DNA of 64,000 nt from Oopsacas minuta (taxonomy: Eukaryota; Porifera; Hexactinellida; Lyssacinosida; Leucopsacidae): NCBI GenBank assembly GCA_024704765.1, contig JAKMXF010000310.1, positions 558,001-622,000 of the forward strand, written 5' to 3'. The notes beneath the pieces were generated by a model that saw only the letters and a program-made list of their open reading frames with translations, was not told the origin of the DNA and did no database searches. The position numbers and the translations under genes were made by a program. Numbering within the stretch: the first letter of the stretch is position 1; each line of letters begins with the position of its first letter. Positions 49,001-61,152 of the stretch are shown piece after piece.

Positions 49001-51051
49001 CAGCCTAACTTTGAAATTAATTGTGATAAGTCAATGATAGTGAGGAGAACTACACTATTAATAGAGATTGCTATTGAAATTTTCTATTTATCCCTGGTTC
49101 ACGCCGTTTGAGATGCTAAATGATGGGGTACATGTATTAGTACAAATATCAAAATCGGTATTAGTCTAAATTTTTGGTGATCGAATGCATGCATTCTCGG
49201 GGAAATCTCGTACCGAGGGAATATAGTCATTTACTTTTGTTGTTTTGAATCTAAATGCTCTCAGCAACTCGCAGTCTGCTCCAGATCCAACTCGAATCCA
49301 ATCAAACACCACACCAGTTATCCAAATAGTCTACTGAAATGCTTAGCTTATCAGCACAAGCCAATCTAGCTAGATAATCCATGAAAATTGCCAATTCTAG
49401 CACCTTCCAACGTGAGTTCTAATACCCTCAGCAACTACAGCCTGTTCTAGATCCAACTCACGCAAACATCACCAAAAATTTGGACTAATGCATACATACG
49501 AATTTGGACTAACGACGCGACGTCGTTAAAATGTAACTTTAGAGTAACGCACTAATATCCCTGGTCCAAATTCGACAAGTACTCGAATTTGGACCAGGGA
49601 TATTAGTGTGAGGCATAATTATGTTTACTATACTCATGCGATCATGCGAAGTGTAGTTTCTAATAACTTTGTAGTTAACATAAATGTACTAATTATACTT
49701 GAGCCATCCTGGAACACATTTTTATGCCGTAACCATTGAATTTTCGTTCTCAACACTTCCATATAATGTGTATTAGTGTATGAATCTATCCTCGCGAAGT
49801 ATCCATCTCCATTGCGTCTAAATCCTCTCCTGAATTTGTCACTTGAAACTTGTGCAATTGTAAATATGCTTACTACCTACAGATTCATGACGTTTTGATT
49901 AATTAGGTTATTCGAAAGTCAACAGAGCATTCAGAAGTCCTTCACCATTACTCGAAGAATCAATTATTTATGACCAGGTGAGTTATCCTGAGATGTTTCT
50001 TGATGACAATGTTTTCCAAAAGTCGGATACCGGACAACCGTCAGAATTAATTAAACCGAGTTTCCTCGATTCTCTAACTGACTGTCATAAACTACTTCAA
50101 GATTTCTGGCCTATGTGCTTTACATTGAATAGTGGTGAAACATATTTACAGTTAGTTGATCTAACAGTTTCTATTGAAGAAAGTCTACAGCGACTTTTCA
50201 ATTGTTTCAAACATTCTTATCCATCTCCTAACTCATTCTTAACTCTACAAGTTATAGGAGATTTGTATCAAACATACAAACCACAGAAGAGCTCTAAGAA
50301 GAAGGGAATGCAGTCTATTGATTGTAGAAACTCATTCACCAGTCAGGGAATAATGACGAGTAAGATCGTAAGAGTGAGTTTAAGAGCTGATACAGATGCT
50401 AGTTTGAATGAAGAGAAATTGGAAAGGTTTCTGTATGAAATGAGTCATTTATCTGAAAGTGAAATGTTCTATCTGAGCTGGGTTAGTTTTGTAAAAGGAA
50501 GTTTTCCAGTAATGAACCTGTCTGTCAGTGCACGTCATTCTGCCTGTATATTTCTTGTATATAAAAGAATTACTGAAAAAAAGAGTGTAGAAGTTGGCAA
50601 GTTTGTTCCTTCTCATCTACAAAAGATGCCTCATTTAGAAAAGCTTCTAGAAGAATTAGAAAGAATGCATGCTTCTGATACAATGACCATTTGTAACCTC
50701 ATGCTGGATAACTTAAGAATTTCTCGTAGTGGTAATGCTATTTCTTTGCCAGTCGTTAAAATAAAGAAACTCTCTATGCGATTAAAGTATATTGACTGTA
50801 TATTTGTTATTGGAAAGCAACATATTGGAATTACACCAAAAAAGCACCAAAGCTCAGAACCAGATAATTCCTCTGAGTTTTGGACATTTTCACAAGTTGG
50901 GGCTTGGTTTGTAAAACCGGGTGATGATATAGTATTTATCAAACTATCTCCTCATTCTAAATGCAAAGATTCTTTGATGTTTATATCTCCTAATACTGAT
51001 TTTATAGATGCTTTCTTTAAACATATTTTTGGTAAAGGAAGAAGGAAATAG
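46085..51051 (+). CDS. PH-domain adaptor-like protein, copy A (four exons)
   Basis: Exons 46085-46577, 48171-48260, 48574-48762 and 49907-51051 have GT-AG borders and join in phase to about 637 codons. Residues about 5-115 are a PH domain (LKRGFLFMKML, WERRWFQLHNTGVLKCYDS, C-terminal helix ECMERWAQLIL), a lipid or protein-binding fold found in membrane adaptors. Next is a linker with possible phosphotyrosine sites (YGYCDST, YKYI, IIYDQVSYPEM; the last contains a YxxM pattern). The long last exon (about 380 residues) is folded-looking and unrecognised, with blocks LTDCHKLLQDFWPMCF, MTICNLMLDNLRISR and WFVKPGDDIVFIKLS that loosely recall a PTB/FERM-type fold. An inverted paralogue is at 55805-61152. 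Exact pathway unknown. Confidence 0.78.
49549..49609. repeat. Hairpin, 27-bp arms, in gene A intron 3
   Basis: cactaatatccctggtccaa and its inverse surround a 7-base loop (caagtac). One mismatch at the outer edge. Confidence 0.85.
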
Positions 51052-51185
51052 TTGTTGCGTGGTTCTGTTGAATTAGATTTTTATTTATTTATTTATTTTG
51101 TACAATTACGAGTAACTTGAATTTCTAATTATATTTGCAATTACATTTACATGTAACTTGGATTTCTAGCTATAATTACAACTAC

Positions 51186-51330
51186 AGTCAAATCTGCCTA
51201 ACCGCCACCTCTGATAACGGTCACCTGTACATAGCGGCCAGCATTTTTGGTCCGTTGCTAGCGCTAAACCTGTATATAACGGCAACTTTTGGCTAGTCCC
51301 TTCGGTGGCAGTTATAGACAAGTTTGACTC
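51186..51330. mobile_element. Pogo-like MITE flanked by TA
   Basis: Starts cagtcaaatctgcctaacc and ends with the near-inverse agttatagacaagtttgact, with TA at 51184-51185 and 51331-51332. Shares internal strings (agtcccttcggtggc) with 8040-8156, so the two belong to one family. Confidence 0.75.
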
Positions 51331-51429
51331 TAGCTCGTTACACTTGTTAGGTCACTTCACGACATGAGACGCCCACACAACAACCGCTTCGGCATTACGT
51401 GCCTGAGAATTGCTGATTTCGCAGAGTAT

Positions 51430-51640
51430 TGTATATATACGAGCCTTTGGCCCGTCGCTTCGCGATGAACTCGGCGCATTGCGCTTCGAGGTATTTCAAC
51501 GGACAAACAAACAGACAAAACAACAATTGAGATTTAATTATTGATATTGTTTACAATTCAGACTCAGCATACTCGAGTATAGCAGTATAGTCGTTGAAAG
51601 TACGTTTCTACAATAATTTTGAAATTTGTCTACTTTATGT
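51430..51640 (-). repeat. R1 repeat copy, reverse orientation
   Basis: On the plus strand it opens with the hairpin module GAGCC-TTT-GGCCC, TCGC-TTC-GCGA, GGCGC-ATT-GCGCT (51441-51485). Then come aaacaaacagacaaaacaac and the R1 body. Confidence 0.8.
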
Positions 51641-51659
51641 ACCTAAAAGTAAACAAATA

Positions 51660-51845
51660 CAGTAGAACTCGGATAAGACGTACTCGGCTTAAGACGTGCA
51701 CTCGGTTAAGACGTACTATTTCTTATATCCCAAAATATCAGTCATCACTATTTGTAATGCAAACATATTCGGATAAGACGTACACTCGGTTAAGACGTAC
51801 TAATTTCTGTTTCCCGAGGGGGTACGTCTTATCCGAGTTCTACTG
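51660..51845. mobile_element. Pogo-like MITE with perfect 24-bp ends
   Basis: cagtagaactcggataagac and its exact inverse at the right end, each flanked by TA (51658-51659, 51846-51847). Internal sub-repeats of the end motif (cggttaagacgtac) occur twice. No coding capacity. Confidence 0.9.
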
Positions 51846-51924
51846 TATTTACAATATGTTGTTTACAATACTATATTTGGGCTCAGCATACTCGAATACC
51901 CAAGTGTACAAGGTTGTTTTGTTG

Positions 51925-52135
51925 AAACTACTAGAAACTGCTGGAAACTGCTGGAAACTACTGGAAACTGCTGGAAACTGCTGGAAACTACTGGAAACTA
52001 CTGGAAACTACTGGAAACTGCTGGAAACTGCTGGAAACTACTGGAAACTACTGGAAACTACTGGAAACTGCTGGAAACTACTGGAAACTGCTGGAAACTG
52101 CTGGAAACTACTGGAAACTGCTGGAAACTGCTAGA
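51925..52135. repeat. 10-bp minisatellite
   Basis: About 21 tandem units of ctggaaactg/ctggaaacta. The two variants are mixed along the array. It creates an artificial frame and is bounded by R1-like sequence. Confidence 0.95.
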
Positions 52136-52139
52136 TTTC

Positions 52140-52400
52140 CAACAGTTTATTTGTTGTTTTTATGAGTATAGTAAACAAATTAGCTAAATTTCAAAATATA
52201 CATACGGGCTATACAGGAATAACACAGTACTCTGGATCCGAATTTTGCGTTTTAAAGTTTCTCGTATGTAAATTTATTGTTTTTATGAGTATAAAGTAAA
52301 CAAATTTCAAAATTGAGGTAGAATCATACTTTCAACGACAATCCTGGAGTAATCGAATACGCTGAGCCCGAATATGATATTGTTTTTTTGTTTGTCCGTT
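52140..52400 (+). repeat. R1-related repeat
   Basis: Contains tatttgttgtttttatgagt, aaagtaaacaaatttcaaaa and the string tggagtaatcgaatacgctg, repeated in two similar halves. Confidence 0.65.
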
Positions 52401-53314
52401 GATATGTACATTTACCGACAAGCTATTCTGAGAGCTCTCAGCGCTTAAGCTCTAGCGATCTCTTCAAGCTAATCTCAGACAAAGTGAATCTGAAGATAGA
52501 TCCACTGAGCGATTAGAGCACCAGCGAGCTCTTCAAGCTATTTCAGAAGCAAAGAGCCTGAGCACGAGCACAATTTTCGTCTGAAGTTTCGGGTTGAGTT
52601 ATATGCTAAAAGTAAGTCATTAACTTCTAAGAGATTTCTTAACTTAGCTCGATCGCTATTTAGAAATCAATATTACAAGAAAGTGAGTAATATTTATGGA
52701 AAATAACTCTAGATTTGGCAGCAAGACAATACAATTCTCTCGTTATACACCAATGACACAGTATTTTCTCTAAGACAGAAGAATTCAATATTACGAGAAC
52801 AACGAATTTAATTCCAAGATGAACACAGATCAGCGCGGAAGGGGCCGTATTAGCCTAAAAGTATTGAACTAACGAGACACAGATGCCTTTTTTGGAAACA
52901 TAATTGAGACGTATCGGCGGATAACAATGGATTTCTATGTAGAATATAAAGTATTGGCAGGAACTTTGCCAATAGCCACAGTAAAGGCAAAGCCAAAAAG
53001 GAGTCAACAGCTACATTCTAATAATTGCAACAAATTAAATGGATAGACCATTTAGAACAACAGTTAGTACAGTTACGTTACAGGTAGAGCAAATTTGTGA
53101 GATTCTTAAAACAGCTAAAACATATGTGTGTTTATATTTAGAGTGTACTAATATAGTATCTATATATTGGAATAGTGAAAATTATAAAATATGTATTTCC
53201 CTCAACTTGACTACCTAACGGAGTAGGGGTGCAATAATCTGATATCTGATATAGATCAGCCTACATTGGTGCATTTTTGTAGGTTTTATGCTAATTAGGA
53301 CGCAAATGGTCCAT

Positions 53315-53400
53315 CAAAACAACATTAACCCAAAACAACATTAAACCAAAACAACATTAAACCAAAACTATATTAAACCAAAACTATATTAAACCAAATT
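53315..53400. repeat. 16-bp tandem repeat, about five units
   Basis: Units caaaacaacattaaac and caaaactatattaaac in series. Non-coding. Confidence 0.9.
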
Positions 53401-53552
53401 GAATATTTACTGAATTTCAATGATACATTCCAAGTCTACATAGAACTAAATACCGCTCTATTTTAGATCAAGTTGATAAGTATACATTTTCCCGCTATTT
53501 CAATACTTTGATCGTCACTGATATGAATACTTAGCTTTGTAACTATTCACAA

Positions 53553-53885
53553 ATGAATACTAATAATCAACAAGTTTCGAACAGAGGGGGAAGGGCTGGT
53601 CGCAGACCTGGGCGTGGTGGCCATAGCCATCCATTGTTAATGGAATTTCTAAAAACGTGCGAAAACATCATAATGGTAAGTACACATTGTAATTAGTACT
53701 AATTACAATCTATATAAATCAACCGTTCACCCTTTATTTCAATTTAGTGCGAAAATGGGAGCCGGCAAAGGGCTATGAGGAGGCGGCAACAACGCCGGCG
53801 CCGCCGCCAACAACCACCACCACCACAACAAATGTGTCTGTGTCTGTGTCTGTATTTCGTATTTTGTTTAGTTTGTGTGTTGTAA
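53553..53885 (+). CDS. Small arginine-rich two-exon gene candidate
   Basis: Exon 1 (53553-53675) starts at an ATG and ends at a good donor (ATG|GTAAGT). A 72-bp AT-rich intron ends in TTTAG, and exon 2 (53748-53885) runs to TAA. The 86-residue product has a Gly/Arg-rich head (RGGRAGRRPGRGG), a short helix (LLMEFLKTCENI), a very basic block (RRRQQRRRRRQQPPPP) and a hydrophobic Cys/Leu/Phe tail. The exons are distinctly GC-richer than the surroundings and the intron, which supports coding. I do not recognise a family. A basic RNA- or DNA-binding peptide is possible. It lies between the inverted PH genes. Confidence 0.4.
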
Positions 53886-54114
53886 TATCGTATAGAAATT
53901 AAATATATCTTACTTAGTATCAATTAAACAGCTTCAATGTAGAAAATTTGGGTATTAAGGAATTTATTTAACACTTAACTGTTGAGGTTATTGGGAGCCC
54001 GCTCCCAATACATCTCAAGTCTAATTTTCATAATGTCAATATCAGTAATTTAATGTTATGGTATAGGGCAAGAACTCAATCTCATACTCCTGATTTCACA
54101 TATTCAAGTTCCTC

Positions 54115-54370
54115 ACATGTAAATTTATTGTTGTTTTTTCTAATATAAAGTAAACAAATTAACAAAATCTCAAAATTTACGTAGATACTTGCTCTCAGCG
54201 GCTACAAAGGGGGTTGATCTTACAAAATAATTCAATAATATATGCATTATACAGATATTTGTGAATTACATTGTTCTAAATATATCTATATTATAATACT
54301 CAAAGGGGCCGTCAATTTGGAGAATAATAGATACCTCGAGCCGCAATGCCCGAGTTCATCAGTTACCATA
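54115..54370 (+). repeat. R1 repeat copy, truncated hairpin module
   Basis: Contains atgtaaatttattgttgttt, acgtagatacttgctctcag, tactcaaaggggccgtcaat and the start of the hairpin end (cctcgagccgcaatgcccga), where it breaks off. Confidence 0.8.
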
Positions 54371-54847
54371 ATTAAATGCTTTAGGCCACTGTTAGTTGGA
54401 AGCATCGCCCGCATCTGATTTGGCTACCGCACTAATATCGTCATTATTGTCATTATTTCACCATTTACTCAATGTATTTCTACTACAAGGTGTAAAACTG
54501 GCTAGCGTAAAATAGAAGTATCTTTTTCATAGTCTAGTCTATCTTCATCTCAAATTTGACTTTAGTAATTATAATATTTTGTATGAATGAAGTCAATGAA
54601 CCAATTTTCCAGCTGATACCTCACAAAATAATGAGATAATGATAAAGAACCCCCAGCCACCATGCATGTTCAGGTGGATCTAATGTGGAGCTGAAACAAG
54701 TTTCTCATTAACCGTTGCCTTAAGGGACTTTAAGGGTTAAATTGAGAAAACAAATATAGAACTTCAGGCTGAGGTTTGAGTTTCTGATCAAACAATGTGT
54801 ATGAAATATAAAAGAAGGTAATATAATAATTATGGAAAAGAAGGACA

Positions 54848-54915
54848 ACAGCTGGAAATGAAGTAGCCAATTTGACTCCTAAAAGAGTCAAATTCGCTAC
54901 TTCATTTCCAGCTGT
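54848..54915. repeat. Hairpin, about 31-bp arms
   Basis: acagctggaaatgaagtag and its inverse continue through aatttgactc/gagtcaaatt around a short loop, with one or two mismatches. Confidence 0.88.
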
Positions 54916-55804
54916 TCCTGAGTAAGGGGGCCGATCCTGGGGTACAAGGGTGGCTGTGCCCCCCCGATAATTTCTAAGGAGGGCGAGAGTATCGCTGTTG
55001 CAGATTGGGCCATGAGGCATTGACCCCAAATAAACAACTGAGGATTAACACATGATCCGTCACTGGGGTAAGTAATTATTCCTAATTTAATATCGTGTGT
55101 TCACAAAATATAGAATCACTAATCATCTACTGTAAAAGACATACAACAATGTAAGTTCTCAGCTACTCTCTACTCGGGAACAATTTTCATTTACTCGGCC
55201 TCTACCCGTGTAGAGGTTTAGTAGTTGAAACGGGTTCCTCTTTTTCCTAGCATTTTTGGGGTAAAAACCCGATTTCGACTTTATAATGTAATTATGTTTT
55301 TATTGGACTTCTTAACTAACTAGAACTAACCCGAAGACCCTTGGGACGATCTGGACAAACCTGGTTTGAGGAATGTGCAGTCCATGCTTCACAGGGGCAA
55401 TTTGCATTACTGGCGGCCCTGCGGAGTGTAGATAATCGAGATCATATACTACCATAATAGGCATATATTACAGAGGTGAAAGTAACCGTCAATGAATAAT
55501 ACAGAGACGTCAGTTTTATGACAATCAAATCTCGATTTTTGTGGATTGAACTTTTATGAGATTCATAAAACTGATCTCTCATTTTTATTCGTTGATTGGC
55601 TACTCCCCATCTGTATTATATAGTACGTAGTCTGTATCGAGATTTCAACCTCAGGTTAATAAATGCTTATCTTTCGAATCTGGTTCGACAATATTTCGAT
55701 TACAATTGTAAATATATTGTAAATATATTGAGCATATACTAATACAAAGCAACATTAATTAACAACCTTTCGTATTATATATTCCAAACAATATATATTT
55801 AGTA
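54916..55804. other. 3' flank of PH gene B
   Basis: No gene seen. A loose inverted pair (about 55490-55595, built on cgtcagttttatga/tcataaaactga) suggests another worn MITE. No similarity to the 3' flank of gene A is visible. Confidence 0.45.
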
Positions 55805-58800
55805 CTACTTTTTAACCAAGATTTGTTTAAAGTAAGCATCTATAAACCCAGCATTTGGAGATCGAAACATCAAAGTATCTTGGCTTTTAGAATGAGGTGA
55901 TAGTTTGATAAATACTACGTCATCACCCGGTTTTACAAACCAACCCTCAATTTGTGAAAATGTCCAAAACTCAGAGGAATTATCTGGTTCTAAGCTTTCG
56001 TTCATTTTTGGTGTAATTCCAATATGTTGCTTTCCAATAACAAATATACAGTCAATATACTTTAATCGCATAGAGAGTTTCTTTATTTTAACGACTGGCA
56101 AAGAAATAGCATTACCACTACGAGAAATTCTTAAGTTATCCAGCATGAGGTTACAAATGGTCATTGTATCAGAAGCATGCATTCTTTCTAATTCTTCTAG
56201 AATCTTTTCTAAATGAGGCATCTTTTGTAGATGAGAAGGAACAAATTTGTTCAATTCTATATTCTTGTTTCCAGGAACTCTCATGTATATGAGGAATATA
56301 CAGGCAGAATGACGTGCACTGACAGACAGGTTCATTACTGGAAAACTTCCTTTTACAAAACTAATCCAACTCATACAGAACATTTCACTTTCAGATAAAT
56401 GACTCATTTCATACAGAAACCTTTCCAATTTCTCTTCATTCAAACTAGCATCTATATCAGCTCTTAAACTCACTCTTACGATCTTACTCGTCACTATTCC
56501 CTGACTGGTGAATGAGTTTCTACAATCAATAGACTGCATTCCCTTCTTCTTAGAGCTCTTCTGTGGTTCGTATGTTTGATACAAATCTCCTATAACTTGT
56601 AGAGTTAAGAATGAGTTAGGAGATGGATAAGAATGTTTGAAACAATTGAAAAGTCGCTGTAGACTTTCTTCAATAGAAACTGTTAGATCAACTAACTGTA
56701 AATATGTTTCACCACTATTCAATGTAAAGCACATAGGCCAGAAATCTTGAAGTAGTTTATGACAGTCAGTTAGAGAATCGAGGAAACTCGGTTTAATTAA
56801 TTCTGACGGTTGTCCGGTATTCGATCTTGAATTTAAGAAAACATTGTCATCATGAAGCATCTCAGTATAATTCACCTGTTCATAAACATGAGACTCCTCG
56901 CGATATGGAGTTGAGTGAGATCGGGAAAGTTTCAAATTTCCTAAATTAACACAATGTCATAAATGTGTATGTACAAGCATTCAATTTTGAGATCCGTCGA
57001 CCTGAAATTGAGTTATTTTAATCTCAAAGATAATGTTGAGAAAACCACTATATTGTAAATGATTAATAGCAGTCTAACGTGGGTGCGGTATAGGGCAATT
57101 GTTTATATATGAACACCACTGTAAATTCTGAATGGAACAGGAAATAGCAATTAACGAGCTAAATACGACACGAAACAACAGCCGAGCGCATTGTATACAA
57201 ATTTAAATACAACACAATACGATAGACAAAAAGTATGATATGGAAAAGAAATAAAAGACGGAACAGGTTCGTATTCGTGTTCTGTCCTCTCAGCTCTAAT
57301 ACATGATATAGCATTCTCGTCATCATGCGTACCACCAGTAAACACCGGCGCTGCGCAAAATTGAAATTCGGGCTTGGTGGGTAACTTAGGCACCACTTCG
57401 CATAACTAAGCCAAAATACACGATTTTGTGATGGCTTGAGGAAAAAATTTCACCAAACCATCGTTATAGCGGAGTTTCGTTATATCCGACTTGTTCTACG
57501 TGAGTATACTGTAGATGATCAACAATCCAGCATTTCCGGATTTGTGGATTTCAATATCCCGGAAAACCTACCAAACACAGAATGGCCGTAGGAGACCGTC
57601 TGGTTGGTCAGGATTCAACCGGACCAACTTTAATGCCCGATAAATTTATATTGGCCAACCTGGCCACTAATTAGAATCTGGTGCATGGTGCTAGGTTCCT
57701 ATCCATCTTTTTTCTTGGCCAGACAAATGGTAACAAGTTACATCCGACGCAAATTACCCATTTAAATTACAAACATCCGTCCAGAGTTTGAGTTCACTCA
57801 GGTTGCAAGTTGCAAGTATGTATTCAATATACTTAAGTATGTATTCAATATACGTAAGTATGTATTCAATATACGTAAGTATGTATTCAATATACGTACT
57901 TACCTCTCTTCAATATACTTAAATCTAAATTCTGAACTGGAGAGAGATTTTCATAATTCACTCTTGTATCAGTTGCGCATGGTTTACGCGGAAGAAGAGA
58001 TGGGAGGAGAGTTTGTCTATGATCAGATTGATCGCAACTCCTGCTGTTTTGATGTTCAGCTAATGTCATTTTAAGTATAGTTTCATTCCCTGTAAATATA
58101 TATGTAATTACGAATAGTCTATGATTCGAGGCCTAAGCTCAATCGCTTCAAATAGTTTCCTTGGCAACGAACAAACATACAGACAAACAAAACTACAACA
58201 ATTGAGATTTTTTTGGTTTAAGAATGCTTACCAAAGTACTCATAGATCTTCTCAGCCTTCTCTTCATCATCATCTGATAACTGACCTGAACTTACTGAAT
58301 TAGAAGTAGAGTCACAATAACTGTACCCTGAATATTAGATAAGATTATTAAATATGCTACACGTGATCACGAGTCTCTGCTTTTAGTCAAATTGATTCAT
58401 TTTTGTATCGAGAAAATTTGTTTCGCTCAACTGGGGAAACTCTCCAGGAAACCAAAACCCATTAACCCAACACTGCTTGCAAATTTTTGGAATTTTTGAA
58501 TATCCAAAATGCTGAAAAAATGTCGAAATTGTTGAATGTGAATTTACTTCTAAATTCCGATTCATTAGATCAAGGATCCCGAACTTTTCGCTTGAGGGCC
58601 ATTTTTATCTTTAAAGGTTTGATGGCGGGCCGCATAATCTTGCTATAAATTTACACATTCATTCATAGTACGGAATTCAAAATATCATACATATTTGACT
58701 AGTACACTACAACTTAAATTGCTATAAAGTATACTACAAGTAGTATGAGATGTAGTGCTCTCTTAATTCACTAATTACTGTGCCAACTATACTTTAGTAT

Positions 58801-61152
58801 AGTGGGGGGCCCAATATTGAAATGAGCGGTTCTCTTCTTTTTTAATTTTTGTATGTGTACACTCCCCTGACCACGCCATTTGTGTTTCAGAGCCCCAAAG
58901 TTATACTCAAAGTCACTTATAATCTCTTGAGTATAGATTTAAGTTAAAATTACGACACAATTATCACACTTTTGACCATTTATATCACCACCAAAAATTT
59001 ATCCATAATTTCTTGACCAAAATACATTCTTAAGATTCACAAAGAAATTATTCAGATAATGGCTCTTCTAAATTTTTGAAACCACTCTTTGTTTCCCACA
59101 AATTAAAGAAATAGACGCCACTATCCAGCCATAATGTGCATCTAAAATAGGCCTGAATATTAATATAATGTGATGCTTTAACTTCTAATTCTATTAATTA
59201 AATTTGTTTAAAAAGTGGCAAGATTAATTGGAGGCACTATGGTATTGGGATTAAACATAACCTTTTATAGGCATCCAATTAATAGTGCCACTTTTAAAAC
59301 AAAATTACTTAATAGACTACGTCACTAAGCTGTCAGCACAGGGTGTAATTTTTTTTCTATTGTACTCTGATATTCGGAACACTAAAGTGAAACAGATAAT
59401 ATAGATTGTGAAATTCGAATCAAAAGCCGACAGGTCATGCCAGTGTTCATCTGTCATTCGTGACCTTTTTCGATTTAACTCTTCATTATTGAGATGGTCT
59501 ATTTAAATTATGATTCGCTTCGCTAGGGAACAATTCCGTCCAAACATTTGGCATAGTTATCAAGTGCAGAGCTGCCAAGTAAATTCAGAAAAATTTATGG
59601 AGAAACCAAATTTTTTACGGAGCATTTTAAAATCCCTTAATAACCCCCAACAGGTCGTAATTTGCTTTTACAAATGCCATTAGCTAATAACTTTCTATTA
59701 ATAATCAGTAATAAATGTAGATATATGGACGCTTTCGCGTTTGTAACAATAAGCTATAATCACTATCAACATGCAAAAAACTATCAAATACTATTATATA
59801 TGGTCGCAGTTAGATGTTAACCAAAATAATTACACGTACATGTAATTCGCTAGAAATATGTAGAAATAAGTCTTCATACGTAAATACGTAGATATGTAGA
59901 TATGTAGATAGCAGTCAAATTTACGTAGTCTACGTAAATTTACGGAGACTTGGCAGCACTGGTCAAGTCTCACGGATCTAAAGTGAGACTCACGTATTTG
60001 AACGCTATCTCACTTCCATTTTTACATTATCACTTTAATATTTAAGTGTAATTGAAGTTATTGCAGTGATTAATAACGAAATGAATACCCTTCCGCCATT
60101 ATGTTAGGTAGATATCCTATTAGCCATCCATTTAATTTCATAATCTAGCTAAATTCAATTGACATGGAACAAATCTCACCGATAGATTTTCATAAAATAT
60201 TCGAAGTTATCTGACAGTAGAAAGGCAACTAATGTTGTGTTAAATAGGGAATGTTGACCAGGGGCTTTGTCCCTGAACCCCAGTGTTCCCTCTAACTTTC
60301 GGGGGGACAGTACATCTGACAGGTGTGTTATCAAAATTCCGGTGGGTACAACCAAAAATTTGAGTGGTACTGGTAAAATGTGATAGATTCGGACAAATAT
60401 CCTGGGGATAGAACATTTAAGCGGAAATTCCGGAGGAATACTCCCGGATTCCTTAGAGGGAACACTGCTGGGCCCCGCTGATGGGATGTGACGTCCCCAG
60501 ACTCCCAGCTGGATAACTATCCTCTCACCAGCAATTCCTGAATCAGACACTGTACATAGTATTATTAACCATTTCAGGCTGGATTCCAGAAGGATATTAG
60601 AAATTGGAAGGCCCCTCTTCGGGATAGGATAATCAATCTAGTACTGTAACAACCTGGAGTAGATTTATGATTCGGAGACAAAGAATCCAGAGAAGGGGAA
60701 ATTTTTGACTTCACTTGTGGTTTAGGAGGTATCTTAGGTTTAGCTTGCTCAGCTTGCTCCATTACTTCATAGTAATCACTTTTTGAAGTTTTCACATTAT
60801 TAGGTTCCATTGAGAGAGATTTCAGTATTAATTGGGCCCATCTCTCCATACATTCCTCACAATCTGCTTCTAACAACATCTCCTCATCTCGCTCTCTCAT
60901 TCCCACAGACACTATCCAAGGCTTGCCAGGTATAGAAACTGGATAAATTACATCATCACGGGACACGTGTATAGATTTCAAGTCTATTCGAAATACCATT
61001 TGATCAGCATTGTAACTGTCATAGCACTTAAGGACACCAGTGTTATGCAATTGGAACCATCTACGTTCCCAGTCATTGTTCAATTCCTGTTGTTCTGTGT
61101 TCCCAGACAACATCTTCATGAATAAGAATCCACGTTTTAACACCTCACACAT
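55805..61152 (-). CDS. PH-domain adaptor-like protein, copy B (four exons)
   Basis: Exons 61152-60654, 58327-58232, 58089-57904 and 56940-55805 have GT-AG borders and the same phases as copy A, giving about 638 codons. The PH domain is identical to copy A through LSMEPNN. After that the exon tail differs (TSKSDYYEVMEQAEQ, a possible phosphotyrosine site). Exon 2 (YSYCDSTSNS...YEYF) is recognisably related. Exon 3 is almost unrelated and includes VNYENLS, a YxN pattern like Grb2 SH2 sites. Exon 4 opens with HVYEQVNYTEM (YxxM pattern) and is mostly near-identical to A, with divergent islands such as YMRVPGNKNIELN. Both copies look functional. No family name can be given beyond the PH domain. 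Confidence 0.78.
57815..57898. repeat. 21-bp tandem repeat at a splice donor
   Basis: Four units of agtatgtattcaatatacgta. On the minus strand the array begins within a few bases of the exon 3 donor of gene B (GTAAG at 57903-57899), and each unit recreates a similar tacttacgta string. Confidence 0.88.
59190..59350. mobile_element. MITE family M1, copy 2
   Basis: Shares arms (aaatttgtttaaaaagtggc) and core with 13551-13740, the core being inverted. Arms are more degraded. Lies in intron 1 of PH gene B. Confidence 0.85.

Noticed and set aside
51619-52134. 171-codon frame ending in LLETAGNCWK repeats
   Set aside because: It joins a pogo-like MITE with a 10-bp minisatellite; composition is that of the repeats.
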